Source: Heliocidaris erythrogramma
Lineage: Eukaryota > Echinodermata > Echinoidea > Camarodonta > Echinometridae
Direction: 5' to 3'
Assembly (NCBI GenBank): GCA_025617745.1
Contig: CM046855.1
Span: 44,011,313-44,075,312 of the forward strand
DNA: 64,000 nt
The position numbers and the translations under genes were made by a program. Shown here one piece after another: positions 28,001 to 36,777 of the stretch. Position 1 is the stretch's first letter; each line of letters begins with the position of its first letter. The notes below the pieces were generated by a model. That model ran no database searches. It was not told the origin of the DNA and saw only the letters and a list, made by a program, of their open reading frames with translations.

Positions 28001-31000
28001 TTACCACATTGTCGAGTGTTAATATTATGTTTCGTTGAGACTTCTTTAAAAACACTTTTATAAAAATCAGAAGACAAATCATTAAGATATTTTAAAAAAT
28101 ATATACATCTAAAATATTTGACCCGTTCCTTAAAAGGGATCCATTTCAGGCAAGCAAATAATTCATTAGATCGAGTATACATATTACAATTTAATATCAA
28201 TCTCGCAGCTTTCTTTTGTAATTTCGTTATCTTTCCTATATGATATGAAATCTATTCCCCCAAATTTCACAACAGTAATCAATTTGTGATTGAATAGGAC
28301 ATGTATATAATAATTTAATTGAAGTTTCATCAACACATGGTTTTACTCTCCTGAGCAGGGCAAGGCCTGCGAATACTTTTCTACATAAATAATCTACATG
28401 ATTAGACCACAATAGATTGTCATCGATAAAAATATGAAGGCATTTAAAGCGCGTGCCTTGTTCAAACATATATCTTCAACACGATAACAACTACTTTCGA
28501 AAAATAAACTCAAGGGTAATTTCAAAGGCCTATTGTACTGCCCATAGAAATCAGGTTCGGATTATGTAATACACCATTGTAATGTTCGCATATTTCTAAA
28601 AATATGCTATTGTCTTGCTGAAAATTGGCATTTATTCGAATAAAATATTCATTAAAAGCATTTGCAATAGCATTATCGTTATCAAATACCACATCATTGT
28701 CATAAAGAAAAAATGGAATTTGTGAAGCTTTTTTAGGTAATAATGAGGCAAATTAATATCATGCATATAGTCAATTGCACATTGTCCATTGAAACTGATG
28801 CCTTTTGCACATGTATTTTCAAAAATAACGTTTTCCCCGTTTCGCGTGGGTTTCGTAGTTTCCGTCGATTATCCAGTTTCATCGGTTATCCAGTTTTCGT
28901 CAGTTTCTTCAGGTTTTCTTCATCGAGATTACTCAGTGACATTTTGAAGGGACAATCACCGTAATCATCTTCAACTTCAGAATTAACTACTAAAGTATCC
29001 CTGACATTCGCGACGCGAATGTTCATTTTTCAGAACAATACCAGAAAGTTCTTTTGTTGTCTTTTGGAGCTACCACTGCTGATAGCATTTTTCATATTGT
29101 CATCATTCCCTATGGGGCTTGATTTTGTAAAGAGAATACATATTTTTTATTTTGCCAATTTATTTGTTATATTTAATAAAGTTTATTAAAACATTATGTC
29201 TTATTTTTCTTGAATCATTTGTGGGTGGTAAAACAGCCTGTTTAGATAAATACGTCAATCACTTTTATATTGGAATATCATCTTAAATTTATTTCTGGTG
29301 ATAAACACATATACACATCGTGACAGTGAGACTGGGTATTTTCAAATGTGTTATTATCTGTGCTTATCTATCCTGTGAAGGAAATTAGTCCTTACTCCTC
29401 ATATTCAAAGCAATGTAACTTTTTGTGCGGCTGATAGTCTGACTCATCGTGGGCATTAGGCATTAGCAGTGGCGTATCTACGGGGGGGGGGGGGGGGGCA
29501 GAGGGGGCACGAGCCCTGGGCGGCACTTGAAAGGGGGAGGGGCGCAAATATGCAAAAGAGAGAAGGAAAAGGGAGAGGGGCGCAAAATGTTATACAGCTT
29601 GGTTGCTTTGCTCCCTCGCTTATGTTTAAGATCTAGCAATTTCGCGTTCTTGAAGTGCTAACCATTAATTGACTCTAGTTGCTCTGCTCCCCCCCCCCCC
29701 CCCCCCCCGCATAAGCCAGGAGCTTATTAAAATTTTGCGTCCCCAGATGGGATATAAGTGCATAGAAAGCACTCTCAAAGTATAGAACATTCGAAAGAAA
29801 TCATAAATTTGCCTTGCAATTACCTTACCAAATTCCTGAAATATATTTATCCGGGGTTTTCATTCATTTTTCGCCCCCAAATAGGAATGTTAAAAATTCA
29901 AAAAAATCTATCGCTAAGTCATTGTATTCCGTTGGATACTTTTTGTTGTTGTAACGGCAAAATAAAAGTACCTAAGAAATTTCAATTTGAGGTGTGAAAA
30001 GGGGAGAAAAAAAATCTGCAGCTCGGTTGCGTTGCTCCCTCGCTTGTACAATAACTACAATACAATAACGTAGCGCCATCATTTCTTAGTTAAAAACGCT
30101 CATTAATATGAGTTGGGACATGGGGGGGGGGGGGGGGGGGCGCAGATTTGATAATTTGCCCAGGCGCCAGAATACCTGGATACGCCACTGGGCATTAGTC
30201 ATGATTATGGAAGGAGGCATTTAGCGCGCAAGCAGAAGTTTAAAACTGTGAACTCTTCAAAATCGTATAAAATGTCTATACCCGCCCACTCAATGATTAT
30301 TGGCAACGGGAAACAGTCTGTAAAATTACACCCACCATCCATGATGATTGTTATTCCAGAATGTCATTTTGCTTGTGATTCTCCACCATAACAGTTCTAT
30401 CACATATGATATAAAAGCGTAATGCATAATGAAATCAACGGTGTTTTTTGCAATATTTATTTGGGGAGAATTTTTCAAAAGTAATTTATTTTTACAAAAA
30501 CAATACACCGTCACATCTTTAATGTTGGCCTTTTGGAACAATAACAGAGTTAGATGAAATGTTATTCAAATGGAGGATAGATTTAAAACAAAATGACATT
30601 ATTTTCGAATGCGTGAAACGAGCGTTTTTTGAAAATCTCCTTAAATGTTGTAAATGATTTTTAAATATTTTTGGTAAATCAATTGGTACATTCGAAATGG
30701 CAAAAATTCCTAAGCTAATGATACAGTATGCTGCATAGTATTAGGTTTTGGTCCACAAAAAGTATGTTGCCTTTTTGGGGGGGGGGGGGTCGGGGCGCAG
30801 TTGCCCTCACCCAGCCTCCCCTCTCCCGGTACGCTATACTGCAGATAAATTCTTTTTACTTTTTACTTTTTTACCTCAATTTCAGTTTTTAATGATGCAC
30901 ATGGATGTGGTACATAACAACTTTTTTTCGGTTCACGAGTACAAGTATTGAGCAATGGCGTAGACAGGGGGCACAGTTGGGCCACCCCCTCCCCCCCCCC

Positions 31001-34000
31001 CCTATTCAGCCACTAAAAAAAAGCCGCGAGAGCGAAAAAGCGGGGGAAGTGAGAGAAATGTGCCTAAAATAGCGCTAAAAGCAGTTATCTTTCTCTCAAA
31101 ATTTGCTAAAACTTCAAAGTTTTCGCGCTTCGCGCGGGAAGGGGGAAATACCTCTCCTCTCCCTGCACCCATCCATGTTACATACAGTGAAAAGTTGCGT
31201 CCTAATAATTGAAAAACAGTCCGGGCGTCGAACTATAACTTTCTGCCTAAAAAAAATGTTTGCTACAAGCAGTTATCTTTCTCTCAAATTTGCTAAAACG
31301 TCAGAGCTTTCGCGCTTCGCGCGGGGAGGGGAAAACTCCCCTCCCTGTACACATCCCTGTTACATACAGTGCGGTATTGCGTCCAAATAACTGAAAAGCA
31401 GTCTGGACGTCGAAATAACTTTCCACCTAAAAAAAGGTGCTACGAGCCGTTATCTTTAAACGTCAGAGCGCCAGGGAAAACACGCTTTGCGTGCTCACTA
31501 CGGAAATCCTGGCTATGCGGTTGGATCGTTCACGTCTGCCCCCCCCCCCCCCCCCCTCCCCATTGAAAATCATGGCTACGCCTTTGGTATTGACCTTCGT
31601 AATCTTGAAACTATAGAATCGCAAAGTTTCGGTGTCTCATAATGTCTTTCACTATGACCTAAATAAAACACACACAAAAAAAAATCATATGATCTGAATC
31701 CAGATAAGCTCTACCTAAATGCACTAAATCCAGCAACTGGACCTATTTCATGGAGAAGATTACCCGGAATAATGAAAACAATGCATCATTTATTATCAAA
31801 GCATGTTGGCCTATGTAATTATGAATAATTTTTTTTTCTGGTGTTTTGCATGGTCATAGATTTTTTAAGGAAATTAAGGGACGAGACTTTAGTTGTCCAG
31901 TTTCCCTACCGCCTAAAATTCTCATCGGACTGAAAATACCAAGTGATGATAGACTAAGAAATACGAAGGAAAAGGGGTGGGGTCTTACTGTTAGTAGTAT
32001 CAAATTCATAGGGAACACTGATAACGTGCTGTCTTGTTGCTTGGTTAATGATCACTTTTGGCCAATATCGCGTTTCATCCGTGATGGCCTTTCGCTTGGA
32101 ACGGGTACCGTGGTTATCGCTCAAGGCTGTCTTCTGCTCCGCGTTTAGCATCATATCGGTTTGGAAGGCATCAGGGGAGAAGCCCTCGTCGGCTGGGATC
32201 GGGCGATGGAATGGGTCAACATCTTCTTCGGGGACCTCAAGGATCTTGCCATTAAACTTCATCTTCTTGATCCGGGCCTGTGATTACATGAAACAGAGAA
32301 ACAGGTGAATCTGGGGACAAGTATATCCTGAAAGTTTAACCTGCACTTCAGGAAAAGTTTGTGTTTGGCTCAATAACTTTGATTCGGAGCCCTAACTTCC
32401 CCTAACAATATAGCCTTAACATGATGAGCAGAAATAGCACAACTTCTGCACAAACTCTCTATTCTTGTTGCGTTAACTTAATGGCGTCAGACGCCACAAA
32501 TTTCTCAAGCAAAATAAGCACTAAAATTGTAAAATTGACAAAATGTGGAAAAGTTACTACTTTACATACAAATTGGCGAAATTTATGACATTATAATTGT
32601 TTATTATATGTAATTACTGTACTTATCATTTTTTTTTAATTTCAATTTATGTACACATTTCTTATCGTTATAAAACACTGAAGCACATCGTGTGGAAACC
32701 TTGAAACCTTGAATATGTATAAGCTCAAAGGCATTAACTCTGTATATAAATCCATAACATCTTCATAAGTTTAATTTGGTTGAATTCGATTGGTCTATGG
32801 GAGAAAAAGAAAGCTAAAGGCACACAAAATACATATGGAAAATTCGGTACGTTTTCAAATAATTTGATACACAGTATTATGTAGTACTGATTTCATGCAT
32901 TTTTTGCATGAATTAGTACAACTTTGCATGAAGTTTGGGTTTGATTCGACGTGTCAAGCACAAAAAAAATATAATATAGCCATCGTCCTAACAAGTACAT
33001 ATGCACAAATTGGGGCTCTGACCCCCAAACTAAAAAAATATCGGCTTAATAGACCATACAAAATCAAATTTCTTAAAAAGATATTGTATGTAAAGTAGCA
33101 GGAACTAGAAAAACCTAACCATTTCACAAAGGGACCGCCCGCCCCGTCTATGGTCTCTAGCCCGAATATCAACTTTTCTGTTCTGTTTCTCAACTTTTTA
33201 TTGAGCCAAAGGAGGAAGCCATAAAACTGGCGAGACTTTTTTATGATCACAGGCACTGGCTGTAGACGCTGTACATCCATTTAAGTGTAGTTTCGTAATT
33301 TTAAGGATAGACACAATGTAGACCATGCCTGTGCCTGAATGACGGGTGCCTAAATATTGGTAATTATAAAATATTCAGAGCTGCTCTTTAGAACCCTGAT
33401 TATTAAACTGCGTCAAAAGAGTATTTCAAAACTTAAACCAAGACATTTGTTTAGTTCCTTTAATGCAATCATGCTATCGGGTTCTATTAGAAAATTTATA
33501 ATCAAATCGAACAGGGTACAAACATAGATGAAGAAAAAATATATTTATGATATTTGTACATGTATATGAGGGTAGGGATATTTTAATTTTCTACCGGTCG
33601 CAACTGACGTGAACCTCTTCGCGACCTAGCCGCTAAGGAGTTCATAGTAGATTCCTGCGTCGGAAGCGCCGGGGTCTGTTTCGCCGGGGTCTATTTTGTT
33701 TTCAGGCTTGCAGGGGCACACAAGCAACTGTAGGAAGCTTTAAGCAATGTGCTATATTTTAGGGTTGTCTTTTATTATTATTATTATTATATCTCATTTA
33801 TTTACTTTTTTATTTTTTATTTATTTATTTTATTGGGGGGGGGGGGGTCGGTCTTAAATGAACTGGGGCACACACGTCATCGTTCTTTTATCATACATAT
33901 CACGGGCTTCTTTAGGTGGTCCCACGATCGTGTGGCGCCGTAAGTTGAGCCGTAAGATTAGAAGTGTAGTGCAGAGTAGAAGTTTACCAAAGAGTAACCG

Positions 34001-34410
34001 TAACAACTTCGTTCACACAGGAAGCAATTAACCGGGAAAAACCTGACGAAAAAGAGAGGGGGATGTGTATATCGCGCCCCGCTTGTGCCAATTTATACTG
34101 CATAGATTTTTTGTTAATAAGCGGTTTTCCGAGTGATATGCGTGGAAATCATGGTGAATGACAAACAAACAAAAAACTACATTAACTTTCTTTATCATTG
34201 AATTCATACTATGCATTTTTACATTATATAACTGCAAAAAAAAATAATCTGATTACAGCTCAGAATATTAAGGGATTATAATAAAGTGTTGGAGATTAAT
34301 AAAACACCACTAACCTCTTTCGTCTTGGTGTAGCCTCCTTCGAATGGCATGGCAAGGGATGAGGCCATGAGCAGGCCTACCAACACAGTTAACAACAGTG
34401 ATCTTGACAT
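5219..34410 (-). CDS. Complete astacin-EGF-CUB-CUB metalloprotease gene (BP10/SpAN-like), 10 coding exons
   Basis: Secreted zinc endopeptidase of the astacin/tolloid family. The exons, each listed separately, join in phase to 1737 nt (578 aa). Layout: signal peptide (about 1-20), propeptide to the furin-type site RSKR (91-94), astacin domain (about 95-299), EGF-like module (299-331), CUB1 (about 342-457), CUB2 (about 473-578). The zinc signature HEIGHALGFNH (196-206) is followed by E207 and the Met-turn SAMHY (250-254), so all catalytic residues are present. Cysteines at 147/299 and 169/188 fit the two astacin disulfides. Length and order match sea-urchin BP10 and SpAN (about 600 aa), which are blastula-stage extracellular proteases. 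That is the closest family fit, but the ortholog is not proven. Introns reach about 6 kb and are full of MITEs. A divergent paralog begins at 40.2 kb. Confidence 0.93.
5560..6600. repeat. Large foldback element (arms about 280 bp)
   Basis: The sequence at 5563-5840 (GAGACACGGGCTGTTGTAAG, CCAGGTGGACTACCTCAGAA) recurs as its complement at 6317-6597, with a spacer of about 470 bp. The arms are roughly 85-90% alike by eye. It has no recognisable coding sequence and lies in intron 9 of gene 1. Confidence 0.85.
6965..7152 (-). mobile_element. tRNA-derived SINE, second family member
   Basis: The minus strand starts TGGGTACACTATGGTGTATT, with B box GGTTCGATCC, then AGGTACCTGGCAATTGCTGG and GGGGTAATAATAATTGCAGG. 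The organisation equals that of the 8956 SINE but the head is different. Confidence 0.7.
7313..7450. mobile_element. Hairpin MITE 'GGGGAGCGTTTCATC', copy 2
   Basis: Perfect tips GGGGAGCGTTTCATCAAGCG and its complement, 138 bp. It lies 33 bp beyond the donor of exon 9 of gene 1. Confidence 0.85.
7483..7717 (-). CDS. Astacin gene 1, exon 9: first part of CUB2
   Basis: Acceptor TACTCCATACCTAG|GAGGAG, donor AATAG|GTAAGA, phases 1 to 2. A short Gly/Ser/Thr/Cys linker (GGGSTCPEKQTCTSTIDL) leads into CATQITSPNYPASYPNSKTC, a classic CUB opening with the C1-C2 pair (C481, C500). TINAPAGTTIEFALDSIDTE follows. The linker has an extra cysteine pair, C465 and C471. Confidence 0.92.
8604..8856 (-). CDS. 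Astacin gene 1, exon 8: rest of CUB1
   Basis: Acceptor GTACTTTCCAG|GCAGAA, donor ATCAG|GTATGC, phases 0 to 1. It reads AEPGEQIRLTFDFFELEAYD, then KKCWDYVDI and YCGKTAPPEI. These are the second half of a CUB beta-sandwich with the C3-C4 pair (C401, C420), and it ends GRGFHGTYIKEKVSG. The YVDI acidic cluster matches calcium-binding CUBs. Confidence 0.92.
8956..9305 (-). mobile_element. tRNA-derived SINE
   Basis: On the minus strand the head reads GTTGTGGATCAGTGGATAAG (A box) and GGTTCGAATCCC (B box). A body with CACTCTCCACCCAGG and GGTTGGAATGCTCCCC follows, then the tail AAGCGCTCTGAGTAG, TATAGCGCTATATAAG and an AT-rich end. The GCGCTATATAAG tail resembles the LINE 3' end near 1150, suggesting a shared 3' end for mobilisation. 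Confidence 0.8.
10213..11800 (+). repeat. Expanded tandem array of the 150-190 bp 'GCGCGAAGCGCGAAAGCTC' unit
   Basis: A left end like that of the 30953 element (AGGCGTAGACAGGG plus G run) leads into roughly eight degenerate units. Each unit has GGGTGCAGGGAGGGGG, a CCCCCTTCCCGCGCGAAGCGC block, AGCAAATTTGAGAGAAAGAT, ACGGCTCGTAGCACC and TTTCAGTTATTTGGACGCAA. A 526-bp higher-order repeat is visible (10854 versus 11380). No right end of the parent element is seen. It lies in intron 7 of gene 1 (between exons 8 and 7). Confidence 0.85.
12202..12305 (-). CDS. Astacin gene 1, exon 7: first part of CUB1
   Basis: Phases 1 to 0. The donor ATCAAG|GTAAGA is strong. The acceptor AAAATTATAG|TTAAACAG was chosen because it alone keeps the frame; an AG 8 nt further in (AAACAG|ATC) does not. 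It encodes KQIVLTAASGEVASPNYDG and continues to VMTFIK. The SPNY motif is typical of CUB starts. Both N-terminal CUB cysteines are absent. The exon boundary is less certain than its identity. Confidence 0.82.
13065..13095. repeat. TA microsatellite
   Basis: About 15 TA units. Confidence 0.95.
13340..13995 (+). repeat. 'AAGGCTGTCAAAGGCGGCAG' repeat, plus orientation
   Basis: Starts CTAGAAAGGCTGTCAAAGGC and ends TTTATCGGCGTGGGTAATG. The interior has several copies of TAATCGATTCTTTCCTGTCA and the block AACCCTGCCAATTTTATCGG. About 400 bp longer than the inverted copy at 15639. Confidence 0.7.
15045..15344. mobile_element. T2/Kolobok-like MITE (300 bp)
   Basis: TTAAAGGGATACGCC on the left and the complement of TTAAAGGGATACTCAACC on the right, with TTAA at both outer ends. 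The GC-rich interior (GGGGAAAGTCAGGATTGCGT, CTCGAGCTCAGGCGGAGCGT) is shared with the fragment at 17671. Confidence 0.75.
15639..15881 (-). repeat. 'AAGGCTGTCAAAGGCGGCAG' repeat, minus orientation
   Basis: The complement of the 13340 family, about 243 bp, with both termini present. It is immediately downstream, on the minus strand, of the exon 6 donor of gene 1. Confidence 0.7.
15940..16189 (-). CDS. Astacin gene 1, exon 6: end of protease domain and EGF-like module
   Basis: Preferred acceptor CTTCTCTATCAG|GGTTTC, donor CCGG|GTAATT, phases 0 to 1. It encodes GFGIDTKVPTLLPNDPF, then the conserved IGQREGLSFLDV and MMYQC (C299, disulfide partner of C147). A compact EGF-like module follows, with cysteines at about 303, 309, 318, 320, 322 and 331. 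An upstream acceptor TTGCAG at 16226-16231, inside a MITE terminal repeat, is in the same phase and would add 12 residues (GTFNTVSKLLYQ). The shorter form fits normal family spacing better. Confidence 0.9.
16215..16859. mobile_element. T2/Kolobok-like MITE adjoining exon 6 of astacin gene 1
   Basis: Bounded by TTAA at each end, with TTAAAGGTCCCCTGCAACCC and the complement of TTAAAGGGCCCCCGCAACCA. Inverted arms extend over 200 bp (GATGCATACAACT pair; GACAGATGATGT pair). It lies in the intron, 25 bp upstream of the native acceptor of exon 6. Confidence 0.82.
17559..17650. mobile_element. Truncated copy of the 'AGCCAGTTCG' MITE
   Basis: TA then AGCCATTTCGTAATTACGA and ATAAAGGTCATTTGTACCGA, colinear with the left end at 37890. 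No right end is seen; the T2-like fragment at 17671 follows almost directly. Confidence 0.6.
17671..17930. mobile_element. Left-truncated copy of the 15045 MITE
   Basis: GTGGGGAAAGTCAGGATTGC through GCGGCTGAGTATTCCTTTAA is colinear with 15072-15344. The left TTAA end is missing. Confidence 0.7.
18385..18645 (+). repeat. Degenerate minisatellite 'TTTTTACATTTGTGG'
   Basis: About ten imperfect copies of a 20-30 bp unit (TTTTTACATTTGTGGTTGAC and variants) in tandem. In intron 5 of gene 1. Confidence 0.75.
18924..19124 (-). CDS. Astacin gene 1, exon 5: zinc-binding site and Met-turn
   Basis: Acceptor CCACCAATTAG|CTTGG, donor CCGTAC|GTAAGT, phase 0 at both ends, 67 codons. It contains HEIGHALGFNHEQSRPDRD, which gives three histidine ligands, the catalytic Glu197 and the family RxDRD tail. 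It ends with SAMHYGPY, the Met-turn with the tyrosine ligand. Position 205 is Asn, where many family members have Trp or another bulky residue. No essential residue is missing. Confidence 0.96.
20328..20394 (-). CDS. Astacin gene 1, exon 4: CYSYVG motif exon
   Basis: A 67-nt exon, acceptor TTCTTTGTAG|A, donor ACTAAG|GTAAAT, phases 2 to 0. It encodes CYSYVGMLGGSQQVSIGDGC followed by TK. This is the conserved astacin segment just ahead of the zinc helix, with the cysteine pair C169 and C188. It joins exon 3 to give GQG-CYSYVG. Confidence 0.94.
20655..20763 (+). repeat. Three tandem 36-37 bp units
   Basis: TAAATAGCCTTTTTTCAAAA with TGAAGTAAAGCGGAGA repeated three times with one- or two-base differences: a recent expansion. 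Confidence 0.9.
21230..22540 (+). pseudogene. Decayed L1/Tx1-type LINE ORF2 remnant
   Basis: Separate fragments in several frames match one ORF order: ITLLPKGNKPRNLLKDWRPI (RT start), KLTRRSKRKITVVGRVALVK, FKFIWKGKPDKISRK, ENGGLKMVDV, and near 22490 a C-terminal CSFCGREEGD knuckle. This order is typical of L1/Tx1-clade ORF2 C-termini. Stops and frameshifts are frequent, and the catalytic YADD region is reduced to NYADNT. It lies antisense in intron 3 of astacin gene 1. Confidence 0.75.
23260..23495. mobile_element. CACTA-like MITE, copy 1 (236 bp)
   Basis: Begins CACTATGAACATGACGAAC and ends with the complement of CACTATGAACACGATGAC. Terminal inverted repeats are about 70 bp. It is flanked by the 3-bp duplication AGA (23257-23259, 23496-23498). 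CACTA ends plus 3-bp duplication define the EnSpm/CACTA superfamily. It lies in intron 3 of astacin gene 1. Confidence 0.82.
23680..25200. other. Homopolymer-rich stretch with hAT-like ends
   Basis: T-rich tract, then G runs at 23787, 24706, 24936, 25035 and 25145 and C runs at 23889 and 23924. CAGTGGCGGACCCCGG at 24911 is a hAT-like left end whose partner I could not place. No coding sequence. Confidence 0.55.
25230..25790 (+). repeat. Tandem repeat of about 226 bp, 2.5 units
   Basis: The blocks AAAACGAGnnC...ACCCCC, TTTCTCCTCC, and GAAAATGACATGGATTTTGA recur at about 25230, 25458 and 25682. Diverged copies, non-coding. Confidence 0.65.
26387..26499. mobile_element. hAT-like foldback MITE (113 bp) next to the exon 3 donor of gene 1
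   Basis: CAGCGGCGGATCTAGCC with its near-perfect complement at the other end. Almost the whole element is one hairpin. The 8-bp flanks CATTAACT and CATGAACT differ at one base. The right flank overlaps the splice donor of exon 3 (read on the minus strand). Confidence 0.85.
26511..26628 (-). CDS. Astacin gene 1, exon 3: N-terminal half of the protease domain
   Basis: Acceptor CTCTTAATGAACAG|AT, donor CAAGG|GTAAGT, phases 1 to 2. It reads LDVPAIEAAMAHWQDQTCVR and continues FVPFTSSQQNRLLFFKGQG. The TCxRF motif carries the first catalytic-domain cysteine (C147). The residues match exon 3 of the paralog at 58.4 kb (IRQAMDLWEEQTCLQFVPYT). A 113-bp hAT MITE ends 11 bp beyond the exon, and its target duplication overlaps the donor. 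Confidence 0.93.
26813..27543. mobile_element. T2/Kolobok-like MITE (731 bp)
   Basis: TTAAAGGAAACCCCACCC and the complement of TTAAAGGAAACCTAACCC, with TTAA at both ends. The AT-rich interior is non-coding. In intron 2 of gene 1. Confidence 0.75.
27789..27832. repeat. GAA/GA microsatellite
   Basis: AAG repeats passing into GA repeats, next to the LINE fragment. Confidence 0.9.
27850..28480 (-). pseudogene. CR1/Jockey-type LINE reverse transcriptase fragment
   Basis: Minus-strand fragments read FKCLHIFIDDNLLWSNHVDY, AGLALLRRVKPCVDETSIKL and QIDYCCEIWG. After a frame change come LFACLKWIPFKERVKYFRC and GATLWSNLPLNIKQTSNLNN. This is the usual order of the RT thumb and C-terminal region in CR1-like elements. 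A GA microsatellite follows at 27789-27832. It lies in intron 2 of astacin gene 1, same strand. Confidence 0.78.
29467..30190. mobile_element. hAT-like non-autonomous element with perfect 8-bp duplication
   Basis: Ends CAGTGGCGTATCTACGG and the complement of CAGTGGCGTATCCAGG. Flanked by GGCATTAG on both sides (29459-29466, 30191-30198). The interior has G runs just inside each end and a C run at 29692. No transposase. Confidence 0.9.
30953..31586. mobile_element. hAT-like element carrying satellite-like repeats
   Basis: Ends CAATGGCGTAGACAGGG and the complement of CAAAGGCGTAGCCATG. Flanks GTATTGAG and GTATTGAC match at 7 of 8. The interior contains about two to three units of the GCGCGAAGCGCGAAAGCTC repeat in inverse orientation, ending in a C run. 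Confidence 0.75.
31989..32277 (-). CDS. Astacin gene 1, exon 2: propeptide, furin site, start of catalytic domain
   Basis: Acceptor ATCACAG|GCCCGG, donor AACA|GTAAGA, phases 0 to 1. It encodes residues 33-129. FQTDM (70-74) sits where astacin propeptides carry the FxGD aspartate switch: the Asp is kept, the Gly is replaced. RSKRK (91-95) is a furin-type site. RYWPK then leads to VPYEFDTTN, the start of the mature domain. Between WP and VPY lie 14 residues (KVIINQATRQHVIS), where the paralog at 52.2 kb has only NNT. A weaker GT right after WPK could in principle be a donor. The chosen donor is preferred because it matches the position and phase of the paralog's donor. Confidence 0.9.
34315..34410 (-). 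CDS. Astacin gene 1, exon 1: signal peptide
   Basis: 32 codons starting MSRSLLLTVLVGLLMASSLA. A short basic n-region, a leucine-rich core and a small-residue cleavage context mark a secretory signal. It is followed by MPFEGGYTKTKE. The exon ends in phase 0 at GAG|GTTAGT. The ATG at 34408-34410 lies about 70 bp downstream of a TATA box, and no other upstream ATG in frame competes. Confidence 0.92.
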
Positions 34411-34480
34411 CTTATTGCGTCTTAGTTCAGCTCAGCTAAGAATAAAATCCACCGACTGACCATGTAGTGAACTGACGATG

Positions 34481-34488
34481 TATTTATA
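34481..34488 (-). promoter_or_regulatory. TATA box of astacin gene 1
   Basis: TATAAATA on the minus strand, 71 bp before the ATG. Transcription would start near 34450-34460, leaving a 5' UTR of roughly 45 bp. Position and sequence fit a core promoter; no start site is measured. Confidence 0.7.
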
Positions 34489-35018
34489 CATTTCAGATCC
34501 TGGTATCAATATACCTATTTTTTTCTTGACCCCTTTGCTTTATTTTACAAAACTTTTTTTTTATTTCTTTCTCTTGAAAAGGTGTAAATATGGCATAATA
34601 TTCGTGATTCCTCTTTTCTAATTTGAAGCTTTGCAGAAAATGATCACGAATATCATATTTATTTTATCGATTCTTATCCGGAATAACTAAATTATTAAAT
34701 AGGCAATAAATACGATTATAGATGAAGGATATAATGTTTATATGGCGTGATGTACTGTGTGCACAGCTGGCATGGCTGGATAAAAATCATCAATGAAATC
34801 GATACTTTTCAACTTGACAATAAAAACATAATCGCTATTTATTAAGACTTCAATTTACAAGGGGTATGAAAAGTTACGCTGTTAACTGTATCATATTTTT
34901 GTGAAATAGAAAATGTAGGTTATTACATAATTATGTAATGCGCAAACCCCCAGTACTAAGGAATTGAGGAGAAAACTAAGAACACGACTTGAATACGCAA
35001 CAACGAAACAGCTTAAAA

Positions 35019-35613
35019 GGGCCATTCTTTGTAAAGTGAAACAAACGATCACACACGTGACCATCTAATTTTGCCTCATTGCCGGAAAATCAGATTACAT
35101 TTTATTAATATTTTGATATCATCAGTTTCTTACATTACAAAGATTTTCCTTTTTTTTTTGACAAGAATAAGTCATTTCCTAACCATAGTGCTTTCACAGA
35201 GATATTTAAAAACGCCCTATTTTGAAAGGTCACACGTGACCGACCCAAATTTCACCTCTAAGAGAAAAGAATGTTCAATCATTTATTGAAAATTGCTCTT
35301 AAACTGTTCAGAGCAATCTCATGATCCAGCACTTGAAAGTGGAAAGTTGCACTCCAACAATGTCCAAGTGAAATAGAAGAAAAGTAGGTTTGAATACCAA
35401 CAAGTAACCCTTTTTCATGCGAGGTCACACACGTGACCGACCTTATTTTGACCTCTGAAAGAAAATGATGTATCTTCATCTGTTGGGGGTAAGATTGTTA
35501 TTCAAACATCTACAATGAGAGACTTGCATGTACTACAAGACAAATACTGAAAAATTAGGTTTAAACTAACTATTTTTCGGGATTTTGGTCACACACGTGA
35601 CTGAGAATGGCCC
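35019..35613. mobile_element. MITE built of four CACGTG-centred repeats
   Basis: Short terminal repeats GGGCCATTCT and AGAATGGCCC. Inside, four palindromes (A/GGTCACACACGTGACC or shortened forms) lie at about 35049, 35228, 35422 and 35587, spaced 165-195 bp. It lies between the two divergent protease promoters. Confidence 0.65.
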
Positions 35614-36776
35614 AAAACATAAAAATAAATCTACTGGCATGACTGTAAAGCAATTTTAACAGATGAGTTATGAGTGCATTGGCTAATACATCCCATGCAA
35701 GCTGAAAATGCTTTCCGTATCTAAGCCCCAAATCACAGCTAAATCACAACTGCCGTATCTGGAGTTCGTGTAGAAGACCGCTTTGGACATCTTGATTTAT
35801 CTTGTTTTGGAGATTCTTTACTTTCCGTGTAGCTTTACTTACGGACCATGCAGCTCGTGTCGATTCATGGAGGTGCTACAGAAATACAAATATTATAATA
35901 TTGCCCCTTACATGTTTTTTTTTTGGGGGGGTTTTGCCTCCACCCCAAAGATGGTGGTGCCAGAGGCATTGTGTTTTTTGTTGTTGGTCCGTCCCGCGTC
36001 CCGCTTTCTCGTTATCGCGATATCTAAAAAATCGTTTGAGCTATGAGCTTCAAACTGAGTGTTGGTATGCATAGCTTTAAAGCGATTTGGTGACTTTGTA
36101 GAGGCTTCAAAAAAATCTAAGCTGCCCGGCCTTACAATGCTATCAGTGTATGTAATATGGTATAAAAATGAAGCGCAGGAAAAAGAAAGCACTTCAAAAT
36201 CATCATGTGCTTCACAAGAGTAAACATATGCAAGTGGCCGGAAATGCAAGACTCATTTTCCCCCATAGACTCATTGTTAGACTTAAACGTATGGCCATAC
36301 GCTTTCGTAAATGGGAGTATTCAGTCATAGATATCTTAATAATAGCATTATATATTTGAAAACCATTCTATGCCTGGCTATTTGTTTATCCTTCTGAACA
36401 CCACTATACAAGACAGATTTCAAAATTCAACAATTATTAATTCAAGCCTCCACAAAGTTACCGAATCGCTCTAATGAGCATGGTGAGACGATCTGTTTAG
36501 ACTTTTGGGTAAAGGTCGATGGTCATAAAGGTCAATATGCATGAAATTAAAGGTTTGTTTTGCTATCACCATATCTCAGCTACTTTAGCTGTGAACTTTA
36601 AATGTGACAGTAGTATACACAACTATAAGGAGACAAAGTGATCAGATGTTGGGGTTGTTAGGTCAAAGGTCAGAGAAGTAAATTTACATGAAATTATTTG
36701 TTCGTTTGGATTTAATTATTCCTTAATGCAAAAAAAGACAACAATTAGTTTTGAATACCAAAAATATGAAACATAG

Positions 36777-36777
<1 letters not shown>

